NCBI GenBank assembly: GCA_022496785.1 | Contig: SNAP01000007.1 | Span: 147 to 64,146, forward strand | Length of the DNA stretch: 64,000 nucleotides | Reading direction: 5' to 3' | Source: Marinilabiliaceae bacterium JC040 | GTDB lineage: Bacteria; Bacteroidota; Bacteroidia; Bacteroidales; Marinifilaceae | Shown: positions 35,872 through 46,346 of the stretch, piece by piece | Position numbering within the stretch: position 1 is the stretch's first letter | Layout: every line of letters begins with the position of its first letter | The notes under the pieces: model-generated | The model's database searches: none | What the model was told of the DNA's origin: nothing | Seen by the model: only the letters and a program-made list of their open reading frames with translations | Made by a program: the position numbers and the translations under genes

Positions 35872-37488
35872 ATGCAAAAACATTTATTGTTAGGGGTAGA
35901 AGCTATTGCTCAGGGAGCTATAGATGCAGGTATTTCTGGAGTTTATGCCTATCCAGGTACTCCTTCTACAGAAATAACAGAGTATATTCAAGAATCTAAA
36001 ATAGCAAACAAAAGAGATATTCATAGAAGATGGGCAGCAAATGAAAAAACTGCTATGGAATCTGCATTGGGTATGTCTTATGCTGGTAAAAGATCTTTAG
36101 TTTGTATGAAACACGTTGGATTAAACGTTGCTGCAGACTGTTTTATGAACTCTGCTGTAACAGGTTCTAACGGAGGTATCGTTGTTACTGTTGCTGATGA
36201 TCCATCAATGCACTCTTCTCAAAATGAACAAGATTCTAGAGTATATGGTAAATTTGCTCAGATTCCTGTTTTAGAACCTTCTAATCAACAAGAAGCTTAC
36301 GAATGTGCTAAATATGCATTTGAATTATCTGAGACTCTAGGAACTCCTGTTTTAATGAGAATTACTACTCGTTTAGCTCACTCAAGAGCAGGTGTTGAAG
36401 TTGGTGAAGCAAAACTTGAAAATGAATTACATTTACCTTCTAATCCTAAACAATTTATATTATTGCCTGCTATTGCTAGAAAACAATATAGATTACTTTT
36501 AAACAAACAAGAAAAATTTGAAGAAGCTAGTGAAAATACTGGATTTAATAAATACTTCGAAGGAAAAGATAAATCATTAGGTATTATTGCTTGTGGTATT
36601 GGTTATAACTATTTAATGGAGAATTTCTCATCTGAAGAATGTCCTTACTCTGTTGTAAAAGTTAGTCAGTATCCTCTTCCTCGAAAAATGATTAATAAAT
36701 TAGCAGAAGAATGCGATAAATTATTAGTACTTGAAGAAGGTTATCCTGTTATAGAAGAATTTATTAAAGGTTATCTAGAAAAAGAAAATATTATCGGTAG
36801 ACTTGATGGTACTCTTTCTAGAGATGGTGAATTAAACCCTGATATGGTTAGAGCTGCCTTAGGATTCTCTTGTCATACAGATGCTCCAACTCCTGAATTA
36901 GTTGCCCCTCGTCCTCCTGCATTATGTGAAGGATGTAGCCACAGAGATGTATATACTGCCTTAAATGAAGTCATTAACACTTATGGTAAAGGTCGTGTAT
37001 TTTCTGATATAGGATGCTATACTTTAGGAGCATTACCTCCTTATGAATCTATTTATACTACTGTAGATATGGGAGCTTCTATAACAATGGCTAAAGGCGC
37101 TACTGATGCTGGTTTATTCCCTTCTGTATCTGTTATTGGAGATTCAACATTTACTCATTCAGGAATGACTGGTTTACTAGATGCTGTAAACGAAAAGACT
37201 CCAATCACTGTTATTATTTCAGATAATGAATCAATTTCTATGACTGGTGGTCAAGAATCTTCAGCTAAGGGTAGAATTGAATCTATCTGCGAAGGTTTAG
37301 GTGTTGAAAAAGATCATATTAGAGTTCTTATGCCTGTACCTAAAAATCATGATGAGCTTTGCGCTGTAATTAAAGAAGAAGTTGAATACAAAGGTGTTTC
37401 TGTAATCATTCCACGTAGAGTTTGTATACAAAAAGCAGCTAGAGATGCTAAAAAAGCACGTGTTGCTAGAGCAAAAGCTGGAAAATAA
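35872..37488 (+). CDS. iorA: Indolepyruvate ferredoxin oxidoreductase, alpha subunit
   Basis: The 538-residue protein has the pyrimidine-binding domain at the start (GVYAYPGTPSTEITE), a central transketolase-like domain and the thiamine-diphosphate domain with ALCEGCSHRD near 350, DIGCYTLGALPP near 383 and GDSTFTHSG near 421. IorA with IorB oxidatively decarboxylates aryl-pyruvates to aryl-acetyl-CoA, reducing ferredoxin. The C-terminal two-cluster ferredoxin domain of the archaeal enzyme is absent: the protein ends soon after PRRVC. iorB follows after 23 bases. Confidence 0.92.
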   Translation: MQKHLLLGVEAIAQGAIDAGISGVYAYPGTPSTEITEYIQESKIANKRDIHRRWAANEKTAMESALGMSYAGKRSLVCMKHVGLNVAADCFMNSAVTGSNGGIVVTVADDPSMHSSQNEQDSRVYGKFAQIPVLEPSNQQEAYECAKYAFELSETLGTPVLMRITTRLAHSRAGVEVGEAKLENELHLPSNPKQFILLPAIARKQYRLLLNKQEKFEEASENTGFNKYFEGKDKSLGIIACGIGYNYLMENFSSEECPYSVVKVSQYPLPRKMINKLAEECDKLLVLEEGYPVIEEFIKGYLEKENIIGRLDGTLSRDGELNPDMVRAALGFSCHTDAPTPELVAPRPPALCEGCSHRDVYTALNEVINTYGKGRVFSDIGCYTLGALPPYESIYTTVDMGASITMAKGATDAGLFPSVSVIGDSTFTHSGMTGLLDAVNEKTPITVIISDNESISMTGGQESSAKGRIESICEGLGVEKDHIRVLMPVPKNHDELCAVIKEEVEYKGVSVIIPRRVCIQKAARDAKKARVARAKAGK

Positions 37489-37511
37489 TAATCAAATTTA
37501 AAATCTAAAAA

Positions 37512-38096
37512 ATGAAAACAGATATAATTTTAGCAGGTGTAGGTGGCCAAGGTATTTTATCAATAGCTGCTGCTCTAGGTAAAGCAGCCCTTGATAACAA
37601 TTTGAACATGAAACAAGCAGAAACTCATGGAATGAGTCAAAGAGGTGGTGATGTTCAATCTTTTATGAGAATTTCTGATGAAGAAATCTTTTCTGATTTA
37701 ATACCTAAAAAAGGTGCTGACTTAATATTATCAGTAGAACCTATGGAATGTTTAAGATATCTTCCTTATTTAAAAGAAGGTGGATATGTTGTTACAAATA
37801 AAACTCCATTTATTAATATCCCTAATTATCCTGAAATTGAGGAATTAGAAGCAAGTATTAAAGCTTTACCTAATTATGTGCTAATTGATGCAGATAAAAT
37901 TGCAAAAGAAGAAGTTGGTAACGGTAGAGCATTCAATTTTGTAATGCTTGGAGCTGCTTCTCCATTTATTGATATCCCATTCGAATATCTTGAAGATGGT
38001 ATTAGAGCTCTTTTCTTAAAAAAAGGTGAAGATATTGTAAATATGAATATTAAAGCCTTACATGCTGGAAGAAAATTTGCAGAGGATAATAAATAA
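37512..38096 (+). CDS. iorB: Indolepyruvate ferredoxin oxidoreductase, beta subunit
   Basis: The 194-residue protein has the gamma-domain fold of 2-oxoacid oxidoreductases: ILAGVGGQGILSIA at the start and AETHGMSQRGGDVQSFMR near residue 37. It is the partner of IorA and the pair are adjacent with 23 bases between. The products would be phenylacetyl-CoA, indoleacetyl-CoA or similar from transaminated aromatic amino acids, or the reverse reaction in biosynthesis. It ends before a 14-bp terminator. Confidence 0.92.
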   Translation: MKTDIILAGVGGQGILSIAAALGKAALDNNLNMKQAETHGMSQRGGDVQSFMRISDEEIFSDLIPKKGADLILSVEPMECLRYLPYLKEGGYVVTNKTPFINIPNYPEIEELEASIKALPNYVLIDADKIAKEEVGNGRAFNFVMLGAASPFIDIPFEYLEDGIRALFLKKGEDIVNMNIKALHAGRKFAEDNK

Positions 38097-38120
38097 GAGA
38101 ATATAATTCATACTTATTTT

Positions 38121-38158
38121 AAAGGGCTATTCTATTTAGTTAGAATGGCCCTTTATTA
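38121..38158 (+). terminator. Terminator of iorAB
   Basis: A 14-bp stem (38121-38134 with 38141-38154) whose only imperfect position is a G-U pair in plus-strand RNA, with a 6-base loop. Confidence 0.85.
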
Positions 38159-38211
38159 TATATCAAATGCATTTTAAGCCTGTAAGTTAGACATCTAGTA
38201 TGTCATAAAAT

Positions 38212-38242
38212 TTTGCATATGTGGCTTAAAAAGGTATATTTG
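38212..38242 (+). promoter_or_regulatory. Consensus promoter of the etfBA-acyl-CoA dehydrogenase operon
   Basis: TTTG (38212-38215), exactly 19 bases, then TATATTTG (38235-38242): a complete match to the Bacteroidota promoter TTTG-N19-TAnnTTTG. Transcription would start near 38249, 43 bases before etfB. Confidence 0.8.
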
Positions 38243-38291
38243 CATTTGCAGAAATTGTAAAAAATATTCATTAATAATAAATACAAATCTT

Positions 38292-39167
38292 ATGAAAGGT
38301 TTAAAAATTGTTGTTCTTGCTAAGCAAGTACCAGATACTCGCAATGTAGGTAAGGACGCTATGAAAGCTGATGGTACAGTAAATAGAGCTGCATTACCAG
38401 CTATCTTTAATCCAGAGGATTTAAATGCGTTAGAACAAGCATTAAGACTTAAAGATAATAATGAAGGAAGTAAAGTTAATTTACTAACTATGGGACCAGA
38501 TAGAGCTGCCGAAGTTATACGTGAAGGTATGTACAGAGGAGCTGATGGAGGATATTTATTATCAGATAGAGCTTTTGCTGGTTCAGATACTTTAGCAACT
38601 TCATACGCACTTTCTTGTGCCGCTAAAAACTTAGAGTACGATATGATCATCTGTGGTCGTCAGGCTATTGATGGAGATACCGCTCAAGTAGGACCTCAAA
38701 TCGCTGAAAAATTAAATCTTCCTCAGGTTACTTATGCTGAAGAAATTATTAAAGTAGAAAACGGTATTGCTACTATTAAACGTAGACTAGAAAGAGGATT
38801 CGAAGTTGTAGAATGCCCACTTCCTTGTGTTATAACTGTTAATGCTTCCGCTCCAGAATGCAGACCAAGAAATGCTCGCTTTGTCATGAAATACAAACAT
38901 GCTAAAGCTAAAACAGAAATAGCTAAAAATGCTACTGATGAAGAAAAAGCATTAATTGAACAACGTCCATATCTTCAAATAACAGAATGGAATGTTAACG
39001 ATATTGAATGTAAGGCTGAAGAATTAGGATTAAGTGGTTCTCCAACTAAAGTAAAATCTATCGAAAATGTTGTATTCCAAGCAAAAGAATCTAAAAAACT
39101 TGGAACTTCTGATGAAGAAATAGACGAACTTATTAAGGATCTATTTGCAAATCACACAATCGGTTAA
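38292..39167 (+). CDS. etfB: Electron transfer flavoprotein, beta subunit
   Basis: The 291-residue protein has the EtfB/FixA nucleotide-binding fold. It opens LKIVVLAKQVPDT, with NPEDLNALEQALRLKD near 40, and CGRQAIDGDTAQVGP near 117 is the diagnostic EtfB loop. With EtfA it forms a soluble FAD/AMP heterodimer that passes electrons between acyl-CoA dehydrogenase and the respiratory or ferredoxin pool. It is the first gene of a three-gene operon (42-base and 33-base gaps) driven by a consensus promoter. Confidence 0.93.
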   Translation: MKGLKIVVLAKQVPDTRNVGKDAMKADGTVNRAALPAIFNPEDLNALEQALRLKDNNEGSKVNLLTMGPDRAAEVIREGMYRGADGGYLLSDRAFAGSDTLATSYALSCAAKNLEYDMIICGRQAIDGDTAQVGPQIAEKLNLPQVTYAEEIIKVENGIATIKRRLERGFEVVECPLPCVITVNASAPECRPRNARFVMKYKHAKAKTEIAKNATDEEKALIEQRPYLQITEWNVNDIECKAEELGLSGSPTKVKSIENVVFQAKESKKLGTSDEEIDELIKDLFANHTIG

Positions 39168-39209
39168 AAGATTATCAAATTTATTTAAAGAATTCAAAAT
39201 CAAAAAGAT

Positions 39210-40229
39210 ATGAATAACGTTTTTGTATATTGCGAAATAGAAGATGGAATTATAGCTGATGTTAGTTTAGAATTACTAACAAAAGGTCGCACTTTAGCAA
39301 ATGAATTAAATTGTAAATTAGAAGCTGTTGTTATTGGTTCTAATTTATCTGGTATCGAAAAACAAATTGCACCTTACGGAGCTGATACTATATGGATTGC
39401 TGATGATGAAAGATTATATCCATACACTACCCTTCCACATAATTCAATTTTGGTAAACTTGTTTAAACAAGAACAACCTCAAATTGCATTTATGGGAGCA
39501 ACTTCAATTGGTAGAGATTTAGGTCCAAGACTTTCTTCTTCTTTACACTCTGGATTAACAGCAGATTGTACTTCTCTTGTAATTGGAGATTTCGAGGATA
39601 AAAAGAATAAAAAAGAATACGAAAATCTACTTTATCAAATTCGTCCAGCATTTGGTGGAAATATCGTTGCCACTATTGTTAACCCTGATTGTAGACCTCA
39701 AATGGCTACAGTTAGAGAAGGAGTAATGAAAAAAGAGATTGTAGATGCTAACTATTCAGCAGAAATTAAATCTATTGATGTCAATAATTTTACTAATAGC
39801 GAAGATTTTGTTATTAGTGTAATTGATAGACATATTGAGAAATCTAAAATCAATATTAAAGGTGCACCTATCGTTGTTGCCGGAGGATACGGAGTTGGTT
39901 CAAAAGAAAATTTCCAACTTTTATATGATCTAGCAGAAGTTTTAGGTGGAGAAGTTGGTGCTTCACGTGCTGCCGTTGATGCAGGTTACTGCGAACATGA
40001 AAGACAAATTGGACAAACAGGTGTAACTGTTAGACCTAAATTGTATATAGCTTGTGGTATCTCTGGTCAAATTCAACATACAGCTGGAATGGAAGATGCT
40101 GCTATTGTTATTGCTATTAATAACGATGAAAATGCTCCAATAAACCAAATTGCTGATTATGTTATTACAGGAGATTTAAATGTAGTAATACCTAAATTAA
40201 TTAATTACTACAAAAATAACTCTAAATAA
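39210..40229 (+). CDS. etfA: Electron transfer flavoprotein, alpha subunit
   Basis: The 339-residue protein has an N-terminal alpha/beta domain and the C-terminal FAD-binding domain. Its signatures are GGYGVGSKENFQLLYDLAE near residue 218, ASRAAVDAGY near 250, GQTGVTVRPKLYIACGISG near 266 and QHTAGM near 287. It pairs with EtfB directly upstream. No separate ferredoxin domain or extra cluster motif is present. An acyl-CoA dehydrogenase follows. Confidence 0.93.
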   Translation: MNNVFVYCEIEDGIIADVSLELLTKGRTLANELNCKLEAVVIGSNLSGIEKQIAPYGADTIWIADDERLYPYTTLPHNSILVNLFKQEQPQIAFMGATSIGRDLGPRLSSSLHSGLTADCTSLVIGDFEDKKNKKEYENLLYQIRPAFGGNIVATIVNPDCRPQMATVREGVMKKEIVDANYSAEIKSIDVNNFTNSEDFVISVIDRHIEKSKINIKGAPIVVAGGYGVGSKENFQLLYDLAEVLGGEVGASRAAVDAGYCEHERQIGQTGVTVRPKLYIACGISGQIQHTAGMEDAAIVIAINNDENAPINQIADYVITGDLNVVIPKLINYYKNNSK

Positions 40230-40262
40230 TCACCACAGAATAATAAAATAAAATTCTAAAAG

Positions 40263-41984
40263 ATGGCAAATTTTTATACAGATAATGAGGATATAAAATT
40301 TCATTTACAACATCCTCTAATGCAAAAAATCGTTGAACTTAAAGAACGTAATTTTGCAGATAAAGACAAGTATGATTATGCTCCACGTAACTTTGAAGAT
40401 GCAATGGACAATTACGATAAGGTATTGGAAATTGTAGGAGAAATATGTGGTGATGTACTTTGGGAAAATGCTGAAGAAGTTGATCATGAAGGTCCTGAAG
40501 TAATTGATGGACATGTTAAATATGCAAGAGGAACTCAAGAAAATCATGATGTCTTAACTCAAGCAGGTCTTTATGGTATGTCTTTACCAAGAGAATATAA
40601 CGGATTAAATTTCCCAATTGTTCCTTATGTAATGGCTGCTGAATTAGTTTCTCGTGGTGATAGTGGTTTTGCTAACATTTGGGGACTACAAGACTGTGCA
40701 GAAACAATACATGAATTTGCAAGCGAAGAACAAAAACAACAATATTTAACAAGAGCTGCTAAAGGTGATACATATGCTATGGACTTAACAGAACCTGATG
40801 CAGGTTCTGACTTACAAGCTGTTCAATTAAAAGCTACATTTAACGAAGAAGATGGGAAATGGTATCTAAACGGTGTAAAGCGTTTTATTACCAATGGAGA
40901 TGCTCATATTGCATTAGTTCTTGCTAGATCTGAAGATGGAACTAATGACGGTAGAGGTTTATCTATGTTCATATATGACAGAAGCAATGATGCTGTTACT
41001 GTTAGACGTATAGAAAACAAACTAGGTATTAAAGGATCACCTACATGTGAATTAGTATTTAAAAATGCTCCTGCTGAACTTGTTGGTTCAAGAAAATTAG
41101 GACTTATAAAATATGTAATGTCTTTAATGAACGGAGCTAGACTTGGCGTTGGTGCTCAATCAGTAGGTATTGCTGAAGCTGCATATAGAGAAGCTATTGA
41201 ATATGCAAAAGAAAGAGCTCAATTTGGTAAACCAATTATCAAATTCCCTGCTGTATATGAAATGCTTACAAATATGGATGCTAAAGTTAAAGCTTCACGC
41301 TCTATGCTTTATGAAACTTCTCGCTTTGTAGATATTTATAAAACATACACACATATAGCTCAAGAAAGATCTCTTTCTAAAGAGGAAAGAACTGAAATGA
41401 AGAAGTATACTAAACTTGCTGATATTTATACTCCTTTATTAAAACTATTCGCTTCTGAATATTCAAACGAAGTAGCATACGATTCTTTACAAATTCATGG
41501 TGGATCTGGATATATGAAGGATTATGCTATTGAAAGATTAGTTAGAGACGCTCGTATTACTAATATTTATGAAGGAACTTCTCAACTTCAAGTAGTTGCT
41601 GCTGTAAGAGGTGTTACAACAGGACAATATCTTAAACATATTAAAGAGGTATATGAAGCTGAAGATATTAATCCAAAACATCAATATCTTAAGAATGTAT
41701 TAATTGAGATGACTGCAAAATATGAAGAAGCTTGTAAACTTGTTCATGATGTAAATGATTCTCAAGACTCAAATGATTACTTAGATTTTCATGCAAGAAG
41801 ATTAGTTGAATCTGCTGGATATATTATTCACGGATACTTACTTCTACTTGATTCTCAAAGAGATGAAAAATATCTTGTTAATGCTAAAACATTCATTAAA
41901 TACGGTGAATCTAAAGTTGAAGGATATACAAAATATATAAAAGAATTTGATATTAATTCTCTTAACGATTTTATTAAAGAGTAA
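40263..41984 (+). CDS. Acyl-CoA dehydrogenase family protein
   Basis: The 573-residue protein is an acyl-CoA dehydrogenase with a C-terminal extension of about 120 residues. The FAD-binding signature TEPDAGSDL is near residue 178, RNAPAELVG-like KNAPAELVG near 275, and IYEGTSQLQ near 438 holds the catalytic glutamate of most family members. It oxidises, or in some anaerobes reduces, acyl-CoA with electrons handled by the EtfBA pair encoded just upstream (33-base gap). Chain-length preference is unknown. It ends at a bidirectional terminator. Confidence 0.9.
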   Translation: MANFYTDNEDIKFHLQHPLMQKIVELKERNFADKDKYDYAPRNFEDAMDNYDKVLEIVGEICGDVLWENAEEVDHEGPEVIDGHVKYARGTQENHDVLTQAGLYGMSLPREYNGLNFPIVPYVMAAELVSRGDSGFANIWGLQDCAETIHEFASEEQKQQYLTRAAKGDTYAMDLTEPDAGSDLQAVQLKATFNEEDGKWYLNGVKRFITNGDAHIALVLARSEDGTNDGRGLSMFIYDRSNDAVTVRRIENKLGIKGSPTCELVFKNAPAELVGSRKLGLIKYVMSLMNGARLGVGAQSVGIAEAAYREAIEYAKERAQFGKPIIKFPAVYEMLTNMDAKVKASRSMLYETSRFVDIYKTYTHIAQERSLSKEERTEMKKYTKLADIYTPLLKLFASEYSNEVAYDSLQIHGGSGYMKDYAIERLVRDARITNIYEGTSQLQVVAAVRGVTTGQYLKHIKEVYEAEDINPKHQYLKNVLIEMTAKYEEACKLVHDVNDSQDSNDYLDFHARRLVESAGYIIHGYLLLLDSQRDEKYLVNAKTFIKYGESKVEGYTKYIKEFDINSLNDFIKE

Positions 41985-42012
41985 TAATACTTTTATCAAA
42001 TAATAACAAATA

Positions 42013-42045
42013 AAAAGAGGTATATAAAAATATACCTCTTTTATT
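42013..42045. terminator. Bidirectional terminator between the acyl-CoA dehydrogenase and V-ATPase operons
   Basis: A perfect 13-bp stem (42013-42025 with 42030-42042) with an AAAA loop, between convergent operons. Confidence 0.88.
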
Positions 42046-42064
42046 ATTTCTATATCTAATATAA

Positions 42065-42544
<480 letters not shown>

Positions 42545-42557
42545 TTATTAATATTCT

Positions 42558-44357
42558 CTAAATTCTTTCTATTTTTTTAAAAGGAATATAATCCTTACCT
42601 CCACCTGAAAAACCAGCATTTTTATAAAATTCAACAAAAGTTAATCTCATTGGATGAACCATTGAACCTAAGCCAGACATAAATATATTAATTCCATGTC
42701 CAAACACAAGTATTATTACCATAAATAATTGACTAATTACTGGAGGCATTCCACTGGATAAATTAATTGCTATATCATTAAAAACTAAACCTAATACTCC
42801 AGAACAAACACCTAGAGCAAAAATTCTAATATACGATAATAAATCACCTACTAGCCCAGTTACCATACTATAAGTATCCCATAAACCAGAGCCAAGATTA
42901 ATAAAAAGATTACGTTTCGGATTATTAAGTAATAATATTAAAATTCCACTTATTATCAATGTTCCATTTTGAACAATATTATAATAAGATACTCCTCTAT
43001 CTTTTAGATAATATGACACTGCAGATCCAAATATTAATACAATCCATCCTATTGTAGATAAAGCAGCTCCCCAGCCAAATTGCTTTACAGAATTTGCAAC
43101 TTTTAGGAACATTCCAAAAACTACTTGAATTGCACCTAATATAAGTGAAAATGTAAATAATTTATTAGAATCTAACATATAATCTCTAATTCCATCAAGA
43201 AAAGAAATATCTGCATTAATTAAATTTATTCCAAAAAAAGTACCTACTAACAATCCCATCAAAACAGTTGAAAAACCTAACCACTGTAATAAAGTAATTA
43301 CAGGTTTCATCTTCTTATCAACTTTTCTTTTATAAAATGTAGCTCCACCTAATATCAATAAACCGTATCCACAATCACCAAGACATAAACCGAAAAACAA
43401 TAAATAAAATGGTGCAAAAAAAGGAGTTAGGTCTATTTCATTATAATTAGGAAGAGAATATAATTTTCCTATCATTTCAAACAAACTCGTAAATCTATTG
43501 TTCTTAAGCTTTACAGGAACATTATCTTCTACATTCGGTTTTTCTATTAGATAGTATACATCCTTATCTTTTATCCATTCAGAAATTTCCTTCTCATTTT
43601 CCAAGGGTAGCCATGCTTCAAGACCTATAAGTTTCTCTTCAATAGCATAATTAGTACTCTTAAAAATTTTCTGATAATCTAAATCTTCCTTGATATTTGA
43701 TCTTTCATTTTCTAAAATAGAAATTGAATTTGCAACCTTTTCAAAATATCTTTTAATTTCTTCTTTTCTCTCTAGTATTTCTTTTTCTTTTAGTTTTAAA
43801 GAACTAATAGAGTCTAATCCAAAATCAAAGTATTCAGCGTCAATATTGATTTTCTTATCACTAGTAATCGTTATAAAATATGTTACACCATTACTTTCTT
43901 CAATTTCAATAGCGTTATACAAATCATTCCATTTGTCACTATATTTATTAGAAGCACATGTATAAAAATTTAAATTAACCCCTGCTTCTTTTAATAATTC
44001 TAATTTTGAAATATCAAATTTACCCCAAGGCATTAACAAATCTTTTCTTTTAGAGATATTTGATAGTTTTAAACTTATAGAATCTAGTTCTTTTCTATAA
44101 TTTATAATTTTAAGAAATATACTTTTCCCATCCTCATCAATAGATCCACTATTAGAACCAGAAAACTTTTTAATGAATTTAATATTATCATTATAAGCTT
44201 TCAGTGTATTCATTTGATTATTAATCTCTTTATTTTCAAGATTAATATTCTTCTTTGTGAATATATGTAAAACACCTAAATCTCTTAATTTTTCAAGGAA
44301 TAAAGGATAATCCTTATAGAAAACTAGCGCTGTTAATTTTCTCATTGGTACTATCAT
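42558..44357 (-). CDS. ntpI: V-type ATP synthase subunit I (membrane stator)
   Basis: The 599-residue protein has a soluble N-terminal half with coiled coils (about 190-230) and a C-terminal half with about seven or eight membrane helices, from LTPFFAPFYLLFFGLCLGD near residue 310. This is the a-type subunit, which forms the ion half-channels and the stator link. The start overlaps the ntpD stop by 4 bases (ATGA). An in-frame ATG four codons later (MRKLTALVF) is also possible and fits the family start. Confidence 0.92.
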   Translation of the reverse strand: MIVPMRKLTALVFYKDYPLFLEKLRDLGVLHIFTKKNINLENKEINNQMNTLKAYNDNIKFIKKFSGSNSGSIDEDGKSIFLKIINYRKELDSISLKLSNISKRKDLLMPWGKFDISKLELLKEAGVNLNFYTCASNKYSDKWNDLYNAIEIEESNGVTYFITITSDKKINIDAEYFDFGLDSISSLKLKEKEILERKEEIKRYFEKVANSISILENERSNIKEDLDYQKIFKSTNYAIEEKLIGLEAWLPLENEKEISEWIKDKDVYYLIEKPNVEDNVPVKLKNNRFTSLFEMIGKLYSLPNYNEIDLTPFFAPFYLLFFGLCLGDCGYGLLILGGATFYKRKVDKKMKPVITLLQWLGFSTVLMGLLVGTFFGINLINADISFLDGIRDYMLDSNKLFTFSLILGAIQVVFGMFLKVANSVKQFGWGAALSTIGWIVLIFGSAVSYYLKDRGVSYYNIVQNGTLIISGILILLLNNPKRNLFINLGSGLWDTYSMVTGLVGDLLSYIRIFALGVCSGVLGLVFNDIAINLSSGMPPVISQLFMVIILVFGHGINIFMSGLGSMVHPMRLTFVEFYKNAGFSGGGKDYIPFKKIERI

Positions 44358-44953
44358 GACATATCCTCCATTAATTTTCGTGTTTTAACTATTTTTTGAG
44401 ATGATTTAGATAAATTCTCACTATCCTCTAAAAAACGCTTAATCTTCAAAATTGCATTTTCATATCCTGGAATTTGAACTTTCTCGTATAAATTTACTTT
44501 TTGAGTCGTTTTCTTACGAGCTTTATTTAATAATTCCATTTTACGGATAAAAACCTCCCTTTCTATAGCTATTTCGACTAGTTTCTTTAGTTCCTCGATT
44601 CCATCTAAGAACCATTGTGGGCTATTAAACATACTAAAATCTGCTATATCGAAATCTATATTATTAAGAATAGGAACTTTAACTCCTGCTATTTTTTTTA
44701 TGCCAAGTTCAACATTCGATATAGATAATATATTTCCAGAATATTCATTCCATAACGCTAATTCTTTTTCTTGAGCATTAATAACATCAACCAATTTTTT
44801 ATCAAAATCTTCAGCTACAATTCTAGCTTTCTTCACTTCAACTCTTAAGGCTGATTCTTTATTCTTAATAGTAGGCAATGCACGCACTCGCACCTTCAAT
44901 TGTTTATCTAACGATTGAAGAGCTGTCTTGTTATATTGAAACTTTATTGCCAC
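44354..44953 (-). CDS. ntpD: V-type ATP synthase subunit D (central stalk)
   Basis: The 199-residue protein is almost all helical, with long N- and C-terminal helices expected to form the coiled-coil shaft. The opening IKFQYNKTALQSLDKQLKVR matches subunit D. It transmits rotation between the A/B head and the K ring. It lies 42 bases downstream of ntpB and overlaps ntpI by 4 bases. Confidence 0.88.
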   Translation of the reverse strand: MAIKFQYNKTALQSLDKQLKVRVRALPTIKNKESALRVEVKKARIVAEDFDKKLVDVINAQEKELALWNEYSGNILSISNVELGIKKIAGVKVPILNNIDFDIADFSMFNSPQWFLDGIEELKKLVEIAIEREVFIRKMELLNKARKKTTQKVNLYEKVQIPGYENAILKIKRFLEDSENLSKSSQKIVKTRKLMEDMS

Positions 44954-44995
44954 TTTTAAAATTTATTTTATTAAAATAACTAATATTTACGAATC

Positions 44996-46312
44996 TTATT
45001 CCCAATATTTATTTACCAAATTCTCTTTTATTCCTAATTCTTCTTTTGAGAAATATTTAGCAAATAATTTCCATGCAGTAGAAAGCATTTCATCTATATC
45101 TACATTTACATCTATTGCTAATAATTTTTCAGAATAATCTTTAGCATAATCAAGAGTACGTTGGTCATAATCTGTCAAGTCAAAACCATTTTCCATTTTA
45201 GTTCTTGCATTTGCTGCATCTGAATACAAACGAATCGCAGCATTCATAACTTGCGGATGATCTTCTCTTGTTTTTTTACCTATAACTAACTGTTTTAAAC
45301 GAGAAAGGGAACGGAAAGGATCTACTATAACTTTTCCAATTTCCACATCTTTACGTAAGAACAACTGACCTTCAGTAATATATCCTGTATTATCAGGAAT
45401 AGCATGAGTAATATCTCCACCAGATAAAGTTGTTACAGCAACAATAGTTATTGAACCCCCTTCTGGAAATTGAACAGCTTTCTCATATAATTTTGCAAGA
45501 TCAGAATATAAAGAGCCAGGCATTGAATCTTTAGATGGAATTTGATCCATTCTATTAGAAACAATACTCAAAGCATCTGCATAAAGAGTCATATCTGTCA
45601 ACAAAACTAAAACATCTTCATTTTTATCAACAGCAAAATATTCTGCTGCAGAAAGAGCCATATCTGGAATTAATAAACGCTGAACTGGCGGTTGCATAGT
45701 TGTATTTACAAAACTCACAATTTTATCTAATGCTCCAGCTGCGTCGAAAAGATTTTTGAAATACAAATAATCATCATTTGTTAATCCCATTCCACCTAAT
45801 ACAATTCTATCAGCCTTAGCACGTAAAGCAACATTTGCCATTACCTCATTAAAAGGTTGATCTGGATCTGCAAAGAAAGGTATCTTTTGACCTGAAACCA
45901 GGGTATTATTTAAATCAATACCTGCAATTCCTGTTGCAATCAATTCAGAAGGTTGTTTTCTTCTTACTGGGTTAACAGATGGTCCACCAATTTCTCTTTT
46001 TTCTCCATCGATATTAGGACCACCATCAATAGGATCACCAAAACCATTAAAAAAACGACCACATAATTGATCACTAACTTTTATTGTAGGAGCTTCACCA
46101 AGGAAAACAACTTCTGCATCAGTAGATATTCCTTCTGTACCAGCAAAAACCTGTAAAGTCACCTCTTCCCCAACAATTTTAACAACCTGAGCCATTCGTC
46201 CCTGAACCAATGCGATCTCTTCATTACCAACACCCGACACATTTAGAGTACAAGTTGCCTTAGTAATGTTTTTTATTTTGGTATATACTTTTTGAAAAGC
46301 CTTTTTTTCCAT
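44996..46312 (-). CDS. ntpB: V-type ATP synthase subunit B (non-catalytic head)
   Basis: The 438-residue protein has the beta-barrel start and the RecA-like fold of the non-catalytic B subunit. It lacks a Walker A loop: the equivalent region reads ALVSGQKIPFFADPDQP-like (near residue 138) instead. SMPGSLYSDLAKLYE near 270 and TLSGGDITHAIPDNTGYITEG near 305 are conserved B-subunit stretches. It alternates with three A subunits in the head. It lies 34 bases downstream of ntpA. Confidence 0.93.
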   Translation of the reverse strand: MEKKAFQKVYTKIKNITKATCTLNVSGVGNEEIALVQGRMAQVVKIVGEEVTLQVFAGTEGISTDAEVVFLGEAPTIKVSDQLCGRFFNGFGDPIDGGPNIDGEKREIGGPSVNPVRRKQPSELIATGIAGIDLNNTLVSGQKIPFFADPDQPFNEVMANVALRAKADRIVLGGMGLTNDDYLYFKNLFDAAGALDKIVSFVNTTMQPPVQRLLIPDMALSAAEYFAVDKNEDVLVLLTDMTLYADALSIVSNRMDQIPSKDSMPGSLYSDLAKLYEKAVQFPEGGSITIVAVTTLSGGDITHAIPDNTGYITEGQLFLRKDVEIGKVIVDPFRSLSRLKQLVIGKKTREDHPQVMNAAIRLYSDAANARTKMENGFDLTDYDQRTLDYAKDYSEKLLAIDVNVDIDEMLSTAWKLFAKYFSKEELGIKENLVNKYWE

Positions 46313-46346
46313 TTTACATCAATTACAAATTAAAAAATCTAATATA

